From contig NC_037088.1 in the NCBI RefSeq assembly GCF_002994745.2, positions 64,312,397 through 64,376,396 on the forward strand: a stretch of DNA of 64,000 nucleotides, read 5' to 3'. Position numbers and translations under genes: made by a program. The notes under the pieces are model-generated. The model searched no databases. It saw nothing but the letters and a program-made list of their open reading frames with translations, and was not told the DNA's origin. Within the stretch, counting starts at the first letter, position 1; every line of letters begins with the position of its first letter. This stretch comes from Rosa chinensis. Taxonomy: Eukaryota > Streptophyta > Magnoliopsida > Rosales > Rosaceae. Shown here piece by piece: positions 21,079 to 33,000 of this stretch.

Positions 21079-21208
21079 GGATACTGTTGGTTCGATGCTT
21101 GGTGGTACTAATGAGAGTGATGGAGAACGACGTAGGCAAGGTCTCTCTAGCTCTGCTGCTACCGGGGAGGAAGATCAGCACCGGAGGGTACAGGTATCCG
21201 GCAACTGA
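21057..21208 (+). pseudogene. Out-of-frame conserved C-terminal segment of the LTI65-like gene
   Basis: In the frame shifted relative to the upstream coding sequence, this DNA reads FVVDKIKDTVGSMLGG, then an Arg/Ser/Gln-rich tail, and stops at 21206-21208. The first part is the hallmark end of LTI65/RD29B proteins. Removing one T from TTTT at about 21058-21061 would put it in frame. It is either a sequencing or assembly error in a homopolymer or a real truncating mutation. Confidence 0.75.
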
Positions 21209-21634
21209 AGGAGGACTACTACTAAGACTATGGTGAATAAATATTATAGTTGCTGGGAGTTTGTTTTGTGTAAGATTTGAAACGCTTGTGTGTTGTGATT
21301 TGACTAGACAAGGTTTTACTCCTGGCGAGGATTGTGTGTGTAATTTTAATGTTTGTAGTGTAACTTTTTGTGTTGTTTGATATGTGCGGAAGTGGAAGAA
21401 CGTAACGTATGACTCGAGTTGATGTAATGAAATTTGGGTTGTTCGGTGTTTCAATTCGTTCTCTGCTGTGTATGATTAGGGTTTCGTTCTCAGTTGAGAA
21501 TGAAGTTTGGATTTAAGTAAGCTACTTGGCAATAGTTGGACTTAGATTTTCAAGTGCAGGCAGCTGCTTGGACAAATAAAGTAATAAATTTATCTCAGAT
21601 TACTCACATTTTGAAGTAAGGGTACGCGTGAACA

Positions 21635-22375
21635 TTTTTTTTTTTTTTTTAAGAAAGCGAAGCGGTGTAAGAGCTAACTCAGCGCCCTTAGTCGAATTTA
21701 TTAAAAATCAAGTAAAAAAAGATACATAGCAAGGGGGCTAGACCAAATCTTGCCAAAAGAGAAAAATACAAAAACGTAAAGTACAGATCGAAGATGCAAA
21801 AATCATTGAGAAGCGGAGGATTAGGCCAAAACCGCTTCAAAACAAACAGAATACTAAAAGACAAAAGAAAGAGACACTTCTTATCTTTCATGTTATTTCC
21901 ATCCATAAAATAAGGCAACACTTCCACTATGAAAAACATAATTTGGAAAACCCAAATAATCAGCTTGTAGAAACCTGTGGAGCTCACTAGGAGGATTATC
22001 ATACCAAGTAAAAGTTGCATTTGAGATTCCCAAGTTTGCCATCTTGCCAGCTACAACATTACCTTCTCTAAAAATATGACTACATCGAAAATTCATTTGG
22101 TGTTCTTTAGAGAGACAATTGCCCCAACGAACTCTTAAGTTCCATGGAGGAGAAAAGGACCTAGAAGAGAAGCAAGCTACCACACTAACAAAATCACTTT
22201 CCAACCATATATGGAACCACCCTCTAGCAAAGGCAATTTTGATAGCCAAGATAACAACATAAAGTTCATAATAGAAGGAAGAATTCCAACCAAGTGACTG
22301 ACAAAAACTCCCTAAAAAAACTCCTGAGGCATCTCGAAACACTCCCCCACAAGCTGCCTGGCCTGGATTGCCTTT
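21635..22375 (-). mobile_element. 5'-truncated LINE with RNase H domain and 14-bp target duplication
   Basis: GGTACGCGTGAACA occurs at 21621-21634 and again at 22376-22389. The left copy is followed by a T16 run, the poly-A tail of an element on the minus strand. The insert encodes the end of a plant L1 ORF2: an RVT_3-type RNase H with TKGNPGQAACGGVFRDASGV, an ESDFVSVV block and a HIFREGNVVAGKMANLG motif. The 5' end is truncated within this domain. The frame is open for about 160 residues, so the insertion is fairly young. Confidence 0.92.
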
Positions 22376-22399
22376 GGTACGCGTGAACACTACCTCCAT

Positions 22400-23490
22400 T
22401 TTTGATTGATATCTCTCTAGTCAAACGATTGGCGCAGGAATAGTGGTCAGGTTTCGAAAGATGGATAACTTGTTAGTGTCTTGTTTTTTGAGGTAAGACA
22501 ACCGATTGTCACCGAGTAAAGCTCGACAGAATATTGTACTGTGGAGGAGGAGATTGAAAGACAAAAAAAAAGGGTTAAATGAGAAATGAAATAGCTAGAG
22601 GAAGTTTTCTAAAACATACGGTTACATGAAGCTTGTTAAGTACGTGGTTCTTATAAAGCATTGACAAATACATTGATATAGGAATAATGCTAAGCAGCTA
22701 GGCCAGACCATAAAACAAAATAATAATGTTAGGTGAACAGGTTAATGTGCAATTATTTAATGAAATTATCTGAAAGATCAGGTGTTATATTATATCAGCT
22801 ATCGTATAAAATAAGATGCATGTGATAAATCATGTTTACTTAGGCTGCTCAGAAATTTTTTTGTTCAGTTATTCTCAACTGTCGTTAGATGTTAATATAT
22901 ATGTGGAAAATTGACCGAAATATAAATGAGTTTCAACTAGCTTATAATATTCACTATGTAATTTATATCTAATGAAGACCAAACACATATGAGCATATAA
23001 TTTAATTATCGCGTATTACCATGTTAGTTCACGTAACATTACTCTTAATAGGGCTGATATAGACTTTATTTTCTGAGTCGTAGTCTCGTAGAAGACCCAC
23101 TTCCCTTATATAGGTTGTTTGGATTTTTTATTTTATTTTATTTATTTTTTAATTTTTTTAGTTTTGGTACTACAACTTATTAATAAATTCAAAGTACCAA
23201 AATTTTGCATCAGTATATGAGGATTAATTTTACTCCTAGTTGAAACTTACCGATTCATTCAACCTCTTCTCCTTTTTCAAGTTCTGATTCCTAACTGTTT
23301 TCCATTTTAGAATGGAAATACATAAGTTTATAATTAGAAGCTGTATAAATTCTGCATATTGAGAATAGTTTCGTTACACTTCTTACACAATAATACATTT
23401 TCGCACGCATAAATTGGGGTTTGGGGTAATTAACTTTCTCCTCAAACCATCTCTGCAATTGAAAAAGAAGTACAATTGAAATACAGGAGA
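22400..23490. other. Intergenic AT-rich DNA, nothing recognised
   Basis: Between the LINE and the signal-peptide exon I see only AT-rich DNA with T/A homopolymers (for example around 23128-23165). There are no coding features and no terminal repeats that I can pair. Confidence 0.5.
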
Positions 23491-23497
23491 GAAAACC

Positions 23498-23793
23498 ATG
23501 AAGTCAACTGGACTCATCTTCTTTCTCCTTCTCATCCTGGCTTCCAGTAAGTCTCCCCCTCTTAACAACGAACTCTTTCATACATTATCTTATTAGTTTA
23601 TTTCATTTTGAAATTTTTTGAATAAAATTAGTCGTATATATCATGTTCATGGCTTCAAGCAGATGCATCGTTGTCATGGCTTCAAGCAGATGCATCGTTG
23701 TCAGACATGGGAGCATTTGCCGTTACTGCAACACTCACTACGACATGTGACGACACAGTTGAATCAAAGTTTTTACACGCATCAATCCACTAA
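23498..23793 (+). CDS. Possible small secreted peptide gene (two exons)
   Basis: Exon 1 (23498-23546) reads MKSTGLIFFLLLILAS, a clear hydrophobic signal peptide, followed by a strong donor A|GTAAGT. This layout is common in defensin-like and other small secreted peptide genes, where the first exon encodes only the signal peptide. A phase-compatible acceptor (TTCAAGCAG) near 23663 would open a second exon ending near 23793 that contains DMGAFAVTATLTTTCDDTVE, but that peptide has a single Cys and resembles no family I know. Exon 2 starts inside a 27-bp direct duplication (23648-23701) and could be wrong. The signal-peptide exon is the supported part. No function is proposed. Confidence 0.35.
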
Positions 23794-23829
23794 AAAGATC
23801 GTCTCTGACTTTCGACTGCAACATCATTT

Positions 23830-24285
23830 TTAAGAACGTGATAAGTTGTATTTGTTTTTAAAAAACTCAATAAAATTTTAAATAGCGTAAAACATCAATT
23901 TTCGCAACAATCGCTCTTCAAGCATCTAAATTTCATAGCAACAAGTTCTTTACGATACTTCTCGTTGAAACTTCAAAACGGAATATTGTAGATTCAAATG
24001 TGACCTTTAAAACAGTGTTCTTTATGCATATCAAATCCACTAACACCTGGCCCGCTGTCATTGGCCAATTTCTGTAGTCGTGGCGAAAAACTACTGGCTC
24101 CCCCACCCCATGAACCTACAATTGCAAACACTCGATCCCAGGGGTCACTCCACGGCTCCAAAAGTCCCAAGGGCTCGCCTCTCTCCCTTCACCTTCATTT
24201 TCACTAAAACCTCCGGTGGGATTCAAAAACCCTAATCCAAGCTTCAACACACCAATACGCCCATCACTCTCAGATTCCACAAAAA
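23830..24285. other. Upstream region and probable leader exon of the PPR gene
   Basis: AT-rich DNA gives way near 24060 to a C-rich stretch typical of a plant 5' leader. CAG|GTAAGTCC at about 24286-24294 is a strong donor, and TACCAG at 24486-24491, just before the ATG at 24493, is a fitting acceptor. A leader intron is therefore likely, and splicing would remove the upstream ATG at 24479. Confidence 0.45.
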
Positions 24286-24492
24286 CCCAGGTAAGTCCTC
24301 CTCCGCTTTCTCTAACCCACTTGGGAAAATAGGTCACTCAATGAGCTCTTTGGTTCCCCCAATTTAATGGGCCTCCCTCAATCCCAAAGCACAAAGCTTT
24401 CAGAGCTAAATTTGATTTCAATTCGAATTTCGTTTCTGGGTTTATTGGGTTTTTCAAGTAGTGTTAAGTTTCAGAGATAATGGGTACCAGCC

Positions 24493-25944
24493 ATGAACTA
24501 TATATCTCTGTTTGGTCCGAGGGTTTATCACAGGTTTTCTTGTCGTGTAGTGGTAGCAAGAAAATTAAGCGATGGGTGTTTTGGTGGGAATAGAGGGGAG
24601 AATGGGGATGGGTCTATTGAGGAACCCATATCGGAAAGTTCAGATTTTGATCCAATTTTGAAGGAGTATGGTTTGTTAGAGAATGAGAGCCATCCCCAGG
24701 AGCAATTCTCGGCGAGACGGAGCTTTTTCGAGAATGTGAGGAGTTGTACTATTAGGATTCTTGAGATTTTACAGCAGGATGAACCCGGGTTTGATGCGAA
24801 AGCAGCTCTGGATGAGCTGGACATAAAGGTTTCGGGGATTATTGTGAGGGAAGTGTTGTTTGAGATATTGAAGATAGTGAGTTATGGGAATAAAATGCAG
24901 TGTGCGAAGCTGGGGTTTAAGTTTTTCGTGTGGTCTGGTCAGCAGGAGAATTACAAGCACACCGCGGACGCGTACCATTTGATGATGAAGATATTTGCAA
25001 ACTGTGAGGAGTTTAAGGCAATGTGGAGGCTACTTGATGAGATGATTGAGAAAGGGTATCCAACTACAGCGCGGACGTTTAATATTTTGATATGTACTTG
25101 TGGTCAGGCAGGCTTGGCTAGGAAAGTGGTGGAGAGGTTCATAAAGTCGAAGACGTTTAATTTTAGGCCATTTAAACACTCGTATAATGCAATTCTACTT
25201 TCCCTTCTTGTAGTGAAGCAGTACAAGTTGATCGAGTGGCTCTATCAACAGATGTTGGCAGAGGGTTACTTGCAGGATATTCTGACATATAATATTATGA
25301 TGTGTGCAAAGTATAGATTGGGGAAGTTGGATCAATTTCACAGATTACTTGATGAAATGGGTAGGAGTGGATTCTCACCGGATTTTCATACTTACAACCT
25401 TCTTCTTCATGTACTTGGTAAGGGAGACAAACCACTTGCAGCTCTTAATCTTTTGAATCACATGAAGGAAGAAGGTTTCGAGCCAAGGGTTCTTCACTTC
25501 ACAACATTGATAGATGGACTGAGCAGGGCTGGAAACATGGAGGCCTGCAAGTATTTTTTTGATGAGATGATAAAGTACGACTGCTTGCCTGATGTTGTAT
25601 GTTATACTGTAATGATCACTGGATATATTGTGGCTGGGGAACTTGAGAAGGCTCTAGAGTTGTTCGATGTGATGGTCACTGATGGTCAGCTTCCAAATGT
25701 ATTCACATACAATTCTGTTATTCGTGGGCTTTGTATGGCAGGAAAATTTGAGGAAGCATGCTCCATGCTTAAAGAGATGGAATCCAGAGGTGTTAATCCA
25801 AATTTCACTGTATACAGCACACTAGTAAGTTACTTGCGAAATGCTGGAAAGCTTTCTGAAGCACATGAAGTAATAAGACAGATGGTAGAGAAGGGACAGT
25901 ATGCCCACTTGCTTTCCAATCTCAAGAGGCATAGAAGATGTTGA
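24493..25944 (+). CDS. Pentatricopeptide repeat protein, At1g55630-like (483 aa)
   Basis: A single exon encodes a P-class PPR protein. The first roughly 30 residues (MNYISLFGPRVYHRFSCRVV) are rich in Arg, Ser and hydrophobics and fit an organelle, probably mitochondrial, targeting peptide. Residues 75-150 form a non-PPR helical region, and about nine to ten 35-residue PPR units run from about 155 to 470. Repeats are recognisable by lines such as TYNLLLHVLGKGDKPLAALN, HFTTLIDGLSRAGNMEACKY, CYTVMITGYIVAGELEKALE and TYNSVIRGLCMAGKFEEACS. The overall wording, including GYPTTARTFNILICTCGQAG, closely matches the family of Arabidopsis At1g55630. PPR proteins bind organelle RNA in a sequence-specific way; this member's target is unknown. 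Length and ends look complete, with no DYW or E domain. Confidence 0.95.
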   Translation: MNYISLFGPRVYHRFSCRVVVARKLSDGCFGGNRGENGDGSIEEPISESSDFDPILKEYGLLENESHPQEQFSARRSFFENVRSCTIRILEILQQDEPGFDAKAALDELDIKVSGIIVREVLFEILKIVSYGNKMQCAKLGFKFFVWSGQQENYKHTADAYHLMMKIFANCEEFKAMWRLLDEMIEKGYPTTARTFNILICTCGQAGLARKVVERFIKSKTFNFRPFKHSYNAILLSLLVVKQYKLIEWLYQQMLAEGYLQDILTYNIMMCAKYRLGKLDQFHRLLDEMGRSGFSPDFHTYNLLLHVLGKGDKPLAALNLLNHMKEEGFEPRVLHFTTLIDGLSRAGNMEACKYFFDEMIKYDCLPDVVCYTVMITGYIVAGELEKALELFDVMVTDGQLPNVFTYNSVIRGLCMAGKFEEACSMLKEMESRGVNPNFTVYSTLVSYLRNAGKLSEAHEVIRQMVEKGQYAHLLSNLKRHRRC

Positions 25945-28600
25945 AGTGGCAGATTCTTTGATTTGTGTAGTATTTACTGGCAATCTCATAAGATGAAATT
26001 AATTTGATCCAGCGTAGTTTACATAATGTAGCTCCTGGCTGTCTCCAGTGACACCATGTACAACAGCTTGTTTCAGTAATCATGGAAGGAAAAAAGTGAA
26101 GTACGCACAACTTATCTTTGGCTTCCATTTTCCTGCGAACTGATTGACATATATAAAATGCAGTTTTTCCTGCGAACTGATTGACATATATAAAATGCAG
26201 TTTGTCCATGTTTTCCTCATTAGATTGTGCATTAAAGCTGTGATTGTCTTGTTTTTGTTTGCCAAAAGTAGCAACAACCTCACGAGTCATGACTCACTCT
26301 TTCTCCCTCCCCCTTACCTTTTTCTTTTTTACTCTCTCTTTCTACATCCCACCACCACACTTACCTCTCTTTCTGCTTTGAATCTATTTTTTATCACACT
26401 TGAAGTATAATCACTCCAACATACATGAATACATACATATGTATGCAAAGAGACGTATTTATCGGTGCACATATGCATAAGTGGAAAGTATTGAAGAGAT
26501 GCAAATAGAGTATAGTGCTGTCTTTCTTGCATTTCTGTTTCCTGGGGCTCCAGTGGCTTTCAATTTTGAGACATTGCAAAAGTTATCTTGCTTCATTGTC
26601 TTTTTGATGTATTGTTTTGGAATTTGGAACGATGCAGTGGTAACCTTTCATCATTTTCATTATTTGTACATAATCTATTGCTTGTAGCCTTGAAATTTCA
26701 GCTCTAGTTATGAGCAGTTTGTAGATTGGCATTACTTCCTCCACCTGATCTTATTTTCACTTTACATGCATGGTGAAATAGATGGGTGTGTTATGGGAGA
26801 TGAAAAATATACAGATTGGGGACAAAAAGAGGTAGGCTTAACCATAGTTTTGTAATTTCCTTGTATGGTACTTGTTAGTTGCATAGCAATTTCTGGTATG
26901 AAGTCTTTATGCCTTTATCAAACAGGTGACCCAAAATGCAAAAGGGATGTATGTTACTGTCGTTTTTGTATAATATGGAAATGCGAATGTGGGCTGCAAT
27001 GTTATAGTATGTGAGTTATTTTATGGTATGTGAGTTATTTTATGATGAATTGATTCACATTTTGGGATCATAACGCAGAGAGTTTAGTTGGAGGTAAAAT
27101 TTAGAACCCACTGCTTTACTTCGATTTTTTCTATATTGGGTAGTTATGTCCATTTGAAGATGGTCAAATTCACCCCCTCACCAACCTCCCACCTTCTCAT
27201 TTCATTCAGGCTTCTGAAGATGAAGGGTTTCTTCTTGCTTGGGTTATATAGAGTTTGGTAAACGTAACCTCATGTCTTGTGTTATTGCTTATAAATGAGC
27301 AAAAAGAGTCTGAAATGCCAGTAATGTTGTGCTTTTGCTCACATTTTACAAAGTTTCAGGTGCACAAACGATCACATTTTATATTGATAATGCCCTCTAT
27401 GGCTCTATCTGCTTGTTTTGGTTCTATATTGTTAATTGCCATCATCATTCTTTAAGTTGTAGATGAAAGTGTTTTCATTGTCACTTTGCATCACACACCA
27501 AGAGTAAATTGGTTTATGTTGCTTTCTCAGACATAAAACATATTCTTATTCTCGGCACTTATCATCACCATTATGTAGAAACAACACTTTTTGGTCACCA
27601 TTGTAGTCGTGTAGTTGATATTTAAGTGCAAAGCAAGAATCTCTTGCATTGGCCATGACTGGCCTGTTTTTGTAGTTATTACAGGTTAATAAGCATAAAG
27701 CATCATAGCCTAACAGGACAATTCAATTCAATTCAAGCTAAATATTTATTGATCAATTCTGTTTGTACACTCTCCTTAAAATCTAGTTCAATAGAAATGC
27801 TGCAGGCCGTTAAGGGCTAGTAGAAACAAGATTACATGTCCTTTGTCAACTACTTGAATGTAACAACACCTAGTATTTAGCTTAACATCGTGGATCCTCG
27901 GCTAGAATTTAATTATTTTTTGGGAATTGTTCATTCGCGGTGACAATTATGGATTCATAATCTATAAATTTGTAATACCCGACTTTATTTTTTTAAACCG
28001 AGGATCCAATGGATCTCAAGTTAGTGGAGTAATCAAACTTGGGTTGCGTTTTACGGTTTGATTATCAGCCAGTCATACTCTTCGAGACGGCAATCAGCAT
28101 CAAATTTCAAACACAAGTAGCCCAGATCAAAGAGGCATGGGAAATGACTCAGCAGAGTCGTCATTTCCAGCAGAATCTAATAATTCCACGCTTAATTCCA
28201 ACCAACCTTTCTCAGCCTCCATAAATCTAAAATAAAATAGAATAAATCGTCTCAAATTCTCAAATCTAAATTCGATTTTCATGTGAATGCATGCAATGCT
28301 CGTCTGTTTTATCTCAGTAGGCGACACAAACGTGATGCCGACATATTCCTTGCCAATTTTCTTATATTACAAATAAAGCCAAAATATCGTCAATCAGCAA
28401 TTTAATTTTGCATAATAATCTCATCTCATAGTCTCATACCATTTCTGAATCTGGAAAGCTTCTTATTTACATTCTACATCGCCAAGAAAACAAAATTATC
28501 AAACCCTTACATTCCCGAAAAGTAAATTTTACATTGCATTAACGCATGTAAATTACAACAGCTTCACCCGGAAGCAGACTAGTTTCACATGAACGAGTCT
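25945..28600. other. Intergenic region after the PPR gene
   Basis: The first few hundred bases are probably the 3' UTR. A 37-bp tandem duplication (TTTCCTGCGAACTGATTGAC and following, two copies at about 26130-26205) lies there. The rest shows no domain-bearing frame, RNA gene or pairable terminal repeat. Confidence 0.5.
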
Positions 28601-28654
28601 ATCACTACAGGAAGTTGGTGTACCATTACAGGATGTTGATCGACGAACAGGTGT

Positions 28655-29194
28655 TTATTTTTTGTCTTCCTTCTTTTCTTCTTTTTTCTCGCCCTCTTTC
28701 TTTTCGTCTTTTTTCTCATCTTTCTTTTCTTCTTTCTTCTCTTCCTTGGCTGGACCAACAGATATTATGTCGACTTTACCCACCTTCTTCAGCTTCTTCA
28801 CCACTGCAACTGTGTCCATCATTCCCACCACTGTGAGCTTCTGGTCCTTCAGATCTGCCGCGATCGAATCAATCCCTGTTCACCAAAAAAGTTCCAGAAT
28901 TAAAATTAACAATGAGAATCACTCAGATATTACTATGAAACCGATTGATGATGATTCATGGCTCATACCAAAGATATCTGCGGCAGCTTCAATGGCTTTC
29001 TGCTTTGTTTTATCATCAGTCATGGTCAAGACCTTCAACACCACCTTCTGCTATGCCAAAAATCAAAGAAGGGTTACAGATAGACTTGATGATACTGTGA
29101 AAACGAAACTAAACTGATTGAATCAAAGAGAACATATGTATATAAACATGTTGTGTTAAACTTGGCTTGAAAAGAAGAACAGCACCTGAGCCAT
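28655..29194 (-). CDS. HMA-fold protein without metal-binding Cys (HPP/HIPP family, 102 aa)
   Basis: Three exons on the minus strand: 29186-29194 (MAQ), 28969-29047 and 28655-28875, with GT-AG introns. The protein begins [20 protein letters not shown], continues with [20 protein letters not shown] and a [20 protein letters not shown] strand, and ends in a long Lys/Glu tail. This is the ferredoxin-like HMA fold of plant heavy-metal-associated proteins, but the usual CxxC loop is replaced by TMTDDKTKQ. There is no C-terminal CaaX box, since it ends EDKK. It is therefore an HPP rather than an isoprenylated HIPP and is unlikely to bind a metal through the canonical site. Members of this Cys-less subgroup are often stress- or pathogen-linked. 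The second exon has the same length (79 nt) as in the related gene at 38428-39054. Confidence 0.9.
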
Positions 29195-29525
29195 GGTGAC
29201 TTGTTGAGAGGAGAAATGTGAGAACACAAATGAAAACTGGAGAAGACAAAGAGAATTATAACTAGAAAGACAATGAAACCAAGAAAAAATTGTGGTTTGG
29301 TGGTGTTTATAAAGAGGGTGGAGGAAATGTGAGGCTCATCTGGGGCTCTGGGCTTGGGTTTTTGGGTTTGGCATGCCAAAAGAAAAAGAAAAGGCTAAAA
29401 CTTGATGTACAGGACAATTGTTTGGTATGGTCATCATAGAACCATTTGTCCTCGTGGTAACCAAAACCATGTGTGCTCTTAAGAGAGTGACCTGAGGAAC
29501 ATGTCGAATAGAAAAATAAACCAAC

Positions 29526-29742
29526 TGTTTCAGAGAAACTGAAGAGTGAATTGGTGAGTCTTCTTCTCATATTGAGGGGGTTTATATAGGGTTACAAAGT
29601 AGTGTAAATTTGCCCTACATACATTAGTATATTTGCTACACAATTTCTCTACCTCTCAATGTGCATTCCATACAAACCACACATTCTCCACTTCTTAAGT
29701 GCATACTCCATGATATAGACATTTTACCTATTTACTACAACA
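29526..29742 (-). repeat. Copia B 3' LTR
   Basis: 217 bp, TG...CA termini. It carries the TATATAAACC promoter-like motif on the minus strand (about 29580-29590). Confidence 0.93.
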
Positions 29743-30078
29743 CTCCCCCTTGGATATATCATGTCAGTAGTATTGTCTTGGAGGTGCGCTTCTAATTTGC
29801 CTCGTTAAAAACCTTGCCAAGTAATAAAACCCTGTGGGAAAAACAACCTTGGTCGAAGGAGAAAAAGAGCACAACGCGCGTTGAGTGTGGAGTTTGTTTC
29901 TGGATAACATGGTGCTTCTCTTGTTGCCTCATTAAAAACCTTGCCGAGTAACAAAAACCCAGTGGGATAAAAATAACCTCGGTCGAAAGGGAAAAAGAGC
30001 ACAACACACCCTTCACGCTTTTGAGACGAACATGTAGACATCTCCCCTGATGTCTGTGCCTCCCCCTGATGACAACGA

Positions 30079-33000
30079 TCATGGGAGTTCAGATAATTTC
30101 CGCAAGCCAATTCTTGCCACATGTTTCTCGAACGTGGATTTGGGCAATGACTTAGTGAACAAGTCTGCCACATTGTCCTCAGATCGAACCTGGTTCACCT
30201 TGATCTTGAGGAGCTTCTGTTGTTGCTGATTGTAGAAGAATTTGGGCGATATGTGTTTGGTGTTGTCGCCTTTGATGTAACCTTGCTTCATTTGTTCAAT
30301 GCAAGCAGCATTATCTTCATAAATGCTCGTAGGCTCATCTGTGGTAGACTTCAAACCACAATTGCTTCGAACATGCGTAACTATGGATCGAAGCCATATA
30401 CATTCACGAACTGCTTCGTGAAGAGCAATAATCTCTGCATGATTTGAAGAGGTAGCGACTAGGGTCTGCTTTGTAGACCTCCAAGATATCGCGGTTTTTC
30501 CCATGGTGAAAACATAACCAGTTTGGGAGCGACCTTTGTGTGGGTCAGAGAGGTACCCAGCATCAGCAAAACCTTCCAAAACACTTATATCGTTTTGGGA
30601 TGGGGAGAGGGAACGCAATCCACCATGTGTGGCGTTCCTGACACTTGATGGGTCCGAATCCATCTTCTTTCTGTAGGGATAGAACAAGCCCATATCGATC
30701 GTACTACTTAGGTATCGAAAGATATCTTTAACACCAGTCCAATGGCGTCGTGTTGGCGCAGAGCTATATCTAGCTAGCAAGTTCACAGCGAATGAGATGT
30801 CTGGTCTCGTGCATTGTGCTAAGTACAATAATGCACCTATTGCACTTAGGTAGGGCACTTCTGCCTCTAGCACTTCTTCATCGTCATCTTTTGGACGAAA
30901 TGGATCCTTCTTTGGATCAAGACTACGGACGACCATTGGGGTGCTTGAAGGCTTGATTTTGTCAGTGTTGAAACGCCTAAGCATCTTTTGGGTATAAGCT
31001 GATTGATGAATCAGGATACCATCTCTACGGTGCTCAAGTTCTAAACCGAGACAAAACCGTGTTTTCCCAAGATCTTTCATCTCAAACTCGGATTTCAAGT
31101 GTTCAGCGGTTTCCCTTAACTCTTTAAGGGTGCCAATTATGTTCATGTCATCGACATAAACCGCTACTATTGAAAATCCGGAACTTGTCCTTTTTATGAA
31201 CACACATGGGCATAGTTCGTTATTGACATATCCCTTACCAATCAAGTAGTCACTTAGACGGTTATACCACATCCGTCCGGATTGTTTTAATCCATATAGT
31301 GAGCGTTTCAATCTAATTGCAAACGCGCTCCGTGGATTAGAGCCACTTGATTTGGGTAGTTGAATTCCATCTGGAATATTCATGTATATCTCTGTATCTA
31401 GATCCCCATATAGATATGCAGTAACCACATCCATAAGCTGCATGTTCAGTTTTTCGGAAACTACCAAACTGACAAGGTAGCGGAACGTAATAACGTCCAT
31501 TACGGGAGAGTATGTCTCCTCGTAGTCGATTCCAGGGCGTTGTGAGAAGCCTTGCGCCACAAGACGAGCTTTGTATCTTACAATCTCGTTTTTCTCATTA
31601 CGCTTTCTAACGAATACCCATTTGTGACCAACTGGTTTGGTGTTGGGTGGTATTGGTACAATTTTGCCAAATACCTTTCTTTTCGTTAGAGAATCAAGTT
31701 CTGCCTGGATCGCATCTTTCCATTTTGGCCAATCAGCTCTACGTTGACATTCATCAACGGAGCGTGGTTCGATGTCATCGGTCTCAATAATCTCACGCGC
31801 CACTGAATACGCGAATACATCATCAATGATGATGGAGTTTCTTTCCCACGTCCCATGTACACTAGTGTAATTTACAGAGATCTCTATGTTCTCATGGATA
31901 GGTTCTGACACTGAGGCGTCCCCCAATGATGTCTCTTGGACATAACCATAATCCTGAACATTCTCATGGGACGGATTTTGAGTATCGATGATCAAAGGAT
32001 TTATTTGTGCCTCATTCGCTCTTTTTCTAGGGCGAGTATCCTTCGAACCAATCGGTCTACCGCGCTTCCTTGCGGGACCTACAGCCATAGATGCCACATT
32101 ATTGCCATGTTGAGCAATGGTGCCATCTCCTAGCGTTAAAGGAGTGGCGTTATGTCCATTATTCGGGACATCAATCCTTGCAGGCACGTTTGCAGCAGGT
32201 ATGTGTGATCTCGTCACTTTAGCAATATCAGAAAACGCATCAGGCAGAGTGTCTGCTACGTTCTGGAGCTCGATTATTCTTCGCACTTCAAGTTCGGACT
32301 GTGCGGTATGGGGATCAAGATGAGACATAGTGGGGACAGACCACGACAATTCCTGTCGTTCCTGTTGAACATTTGTGTTCTTATCTCCCCCTAATGATGG
32401 GAAGACTGTCTCATCAAAGTGACAATCCGCAAATCTAGCGGTAAAGAGATCGCCTGTCAAGGGTTCAAGATAGCGGACGATAGTTGGAGATTCATATCCA
32501 ACATAAATGCTTATTCGTCGTTGTGGACCCATCTTAGTACGCTGTGGCGGCGTAATAGGCACATAAATAGTACACCCAAAAATGCGTAAGTGCGAGATAT
32601 TAGGCTCGTACCCAGTCACTAGCTGTAACGCAGAGTAAGATTGGGTTGCAGTGGGTCGTAGACGAATTAGCGTCGCTGCATGTAATATTGCATATCCCCA
32701 AGCAGAAACAGGGAGATTAGTGTGCATTACCAATGTCCGTGCTATCATTTGTAGTCGTTTGATAGCAGCTTCTGCGAGACCATTTTGGGTATGAACATGG
32801 GGAACTGGATGTTCTACATCAATCCCCAGTGACATGCAATAGTCATCGAATGTTTTCGATGTAAACTCCCCAGCATTATCAAGTCGAATTGACTTAATTG
32901 GATGGTCAGGGTAGTGAGCCCGTAGACGGATAATCTGGGCGAGGAGTTTAGCATAAGCAGCATTTCGAGTGGACAACAGCGCGACATGTGACCAGCGTGT

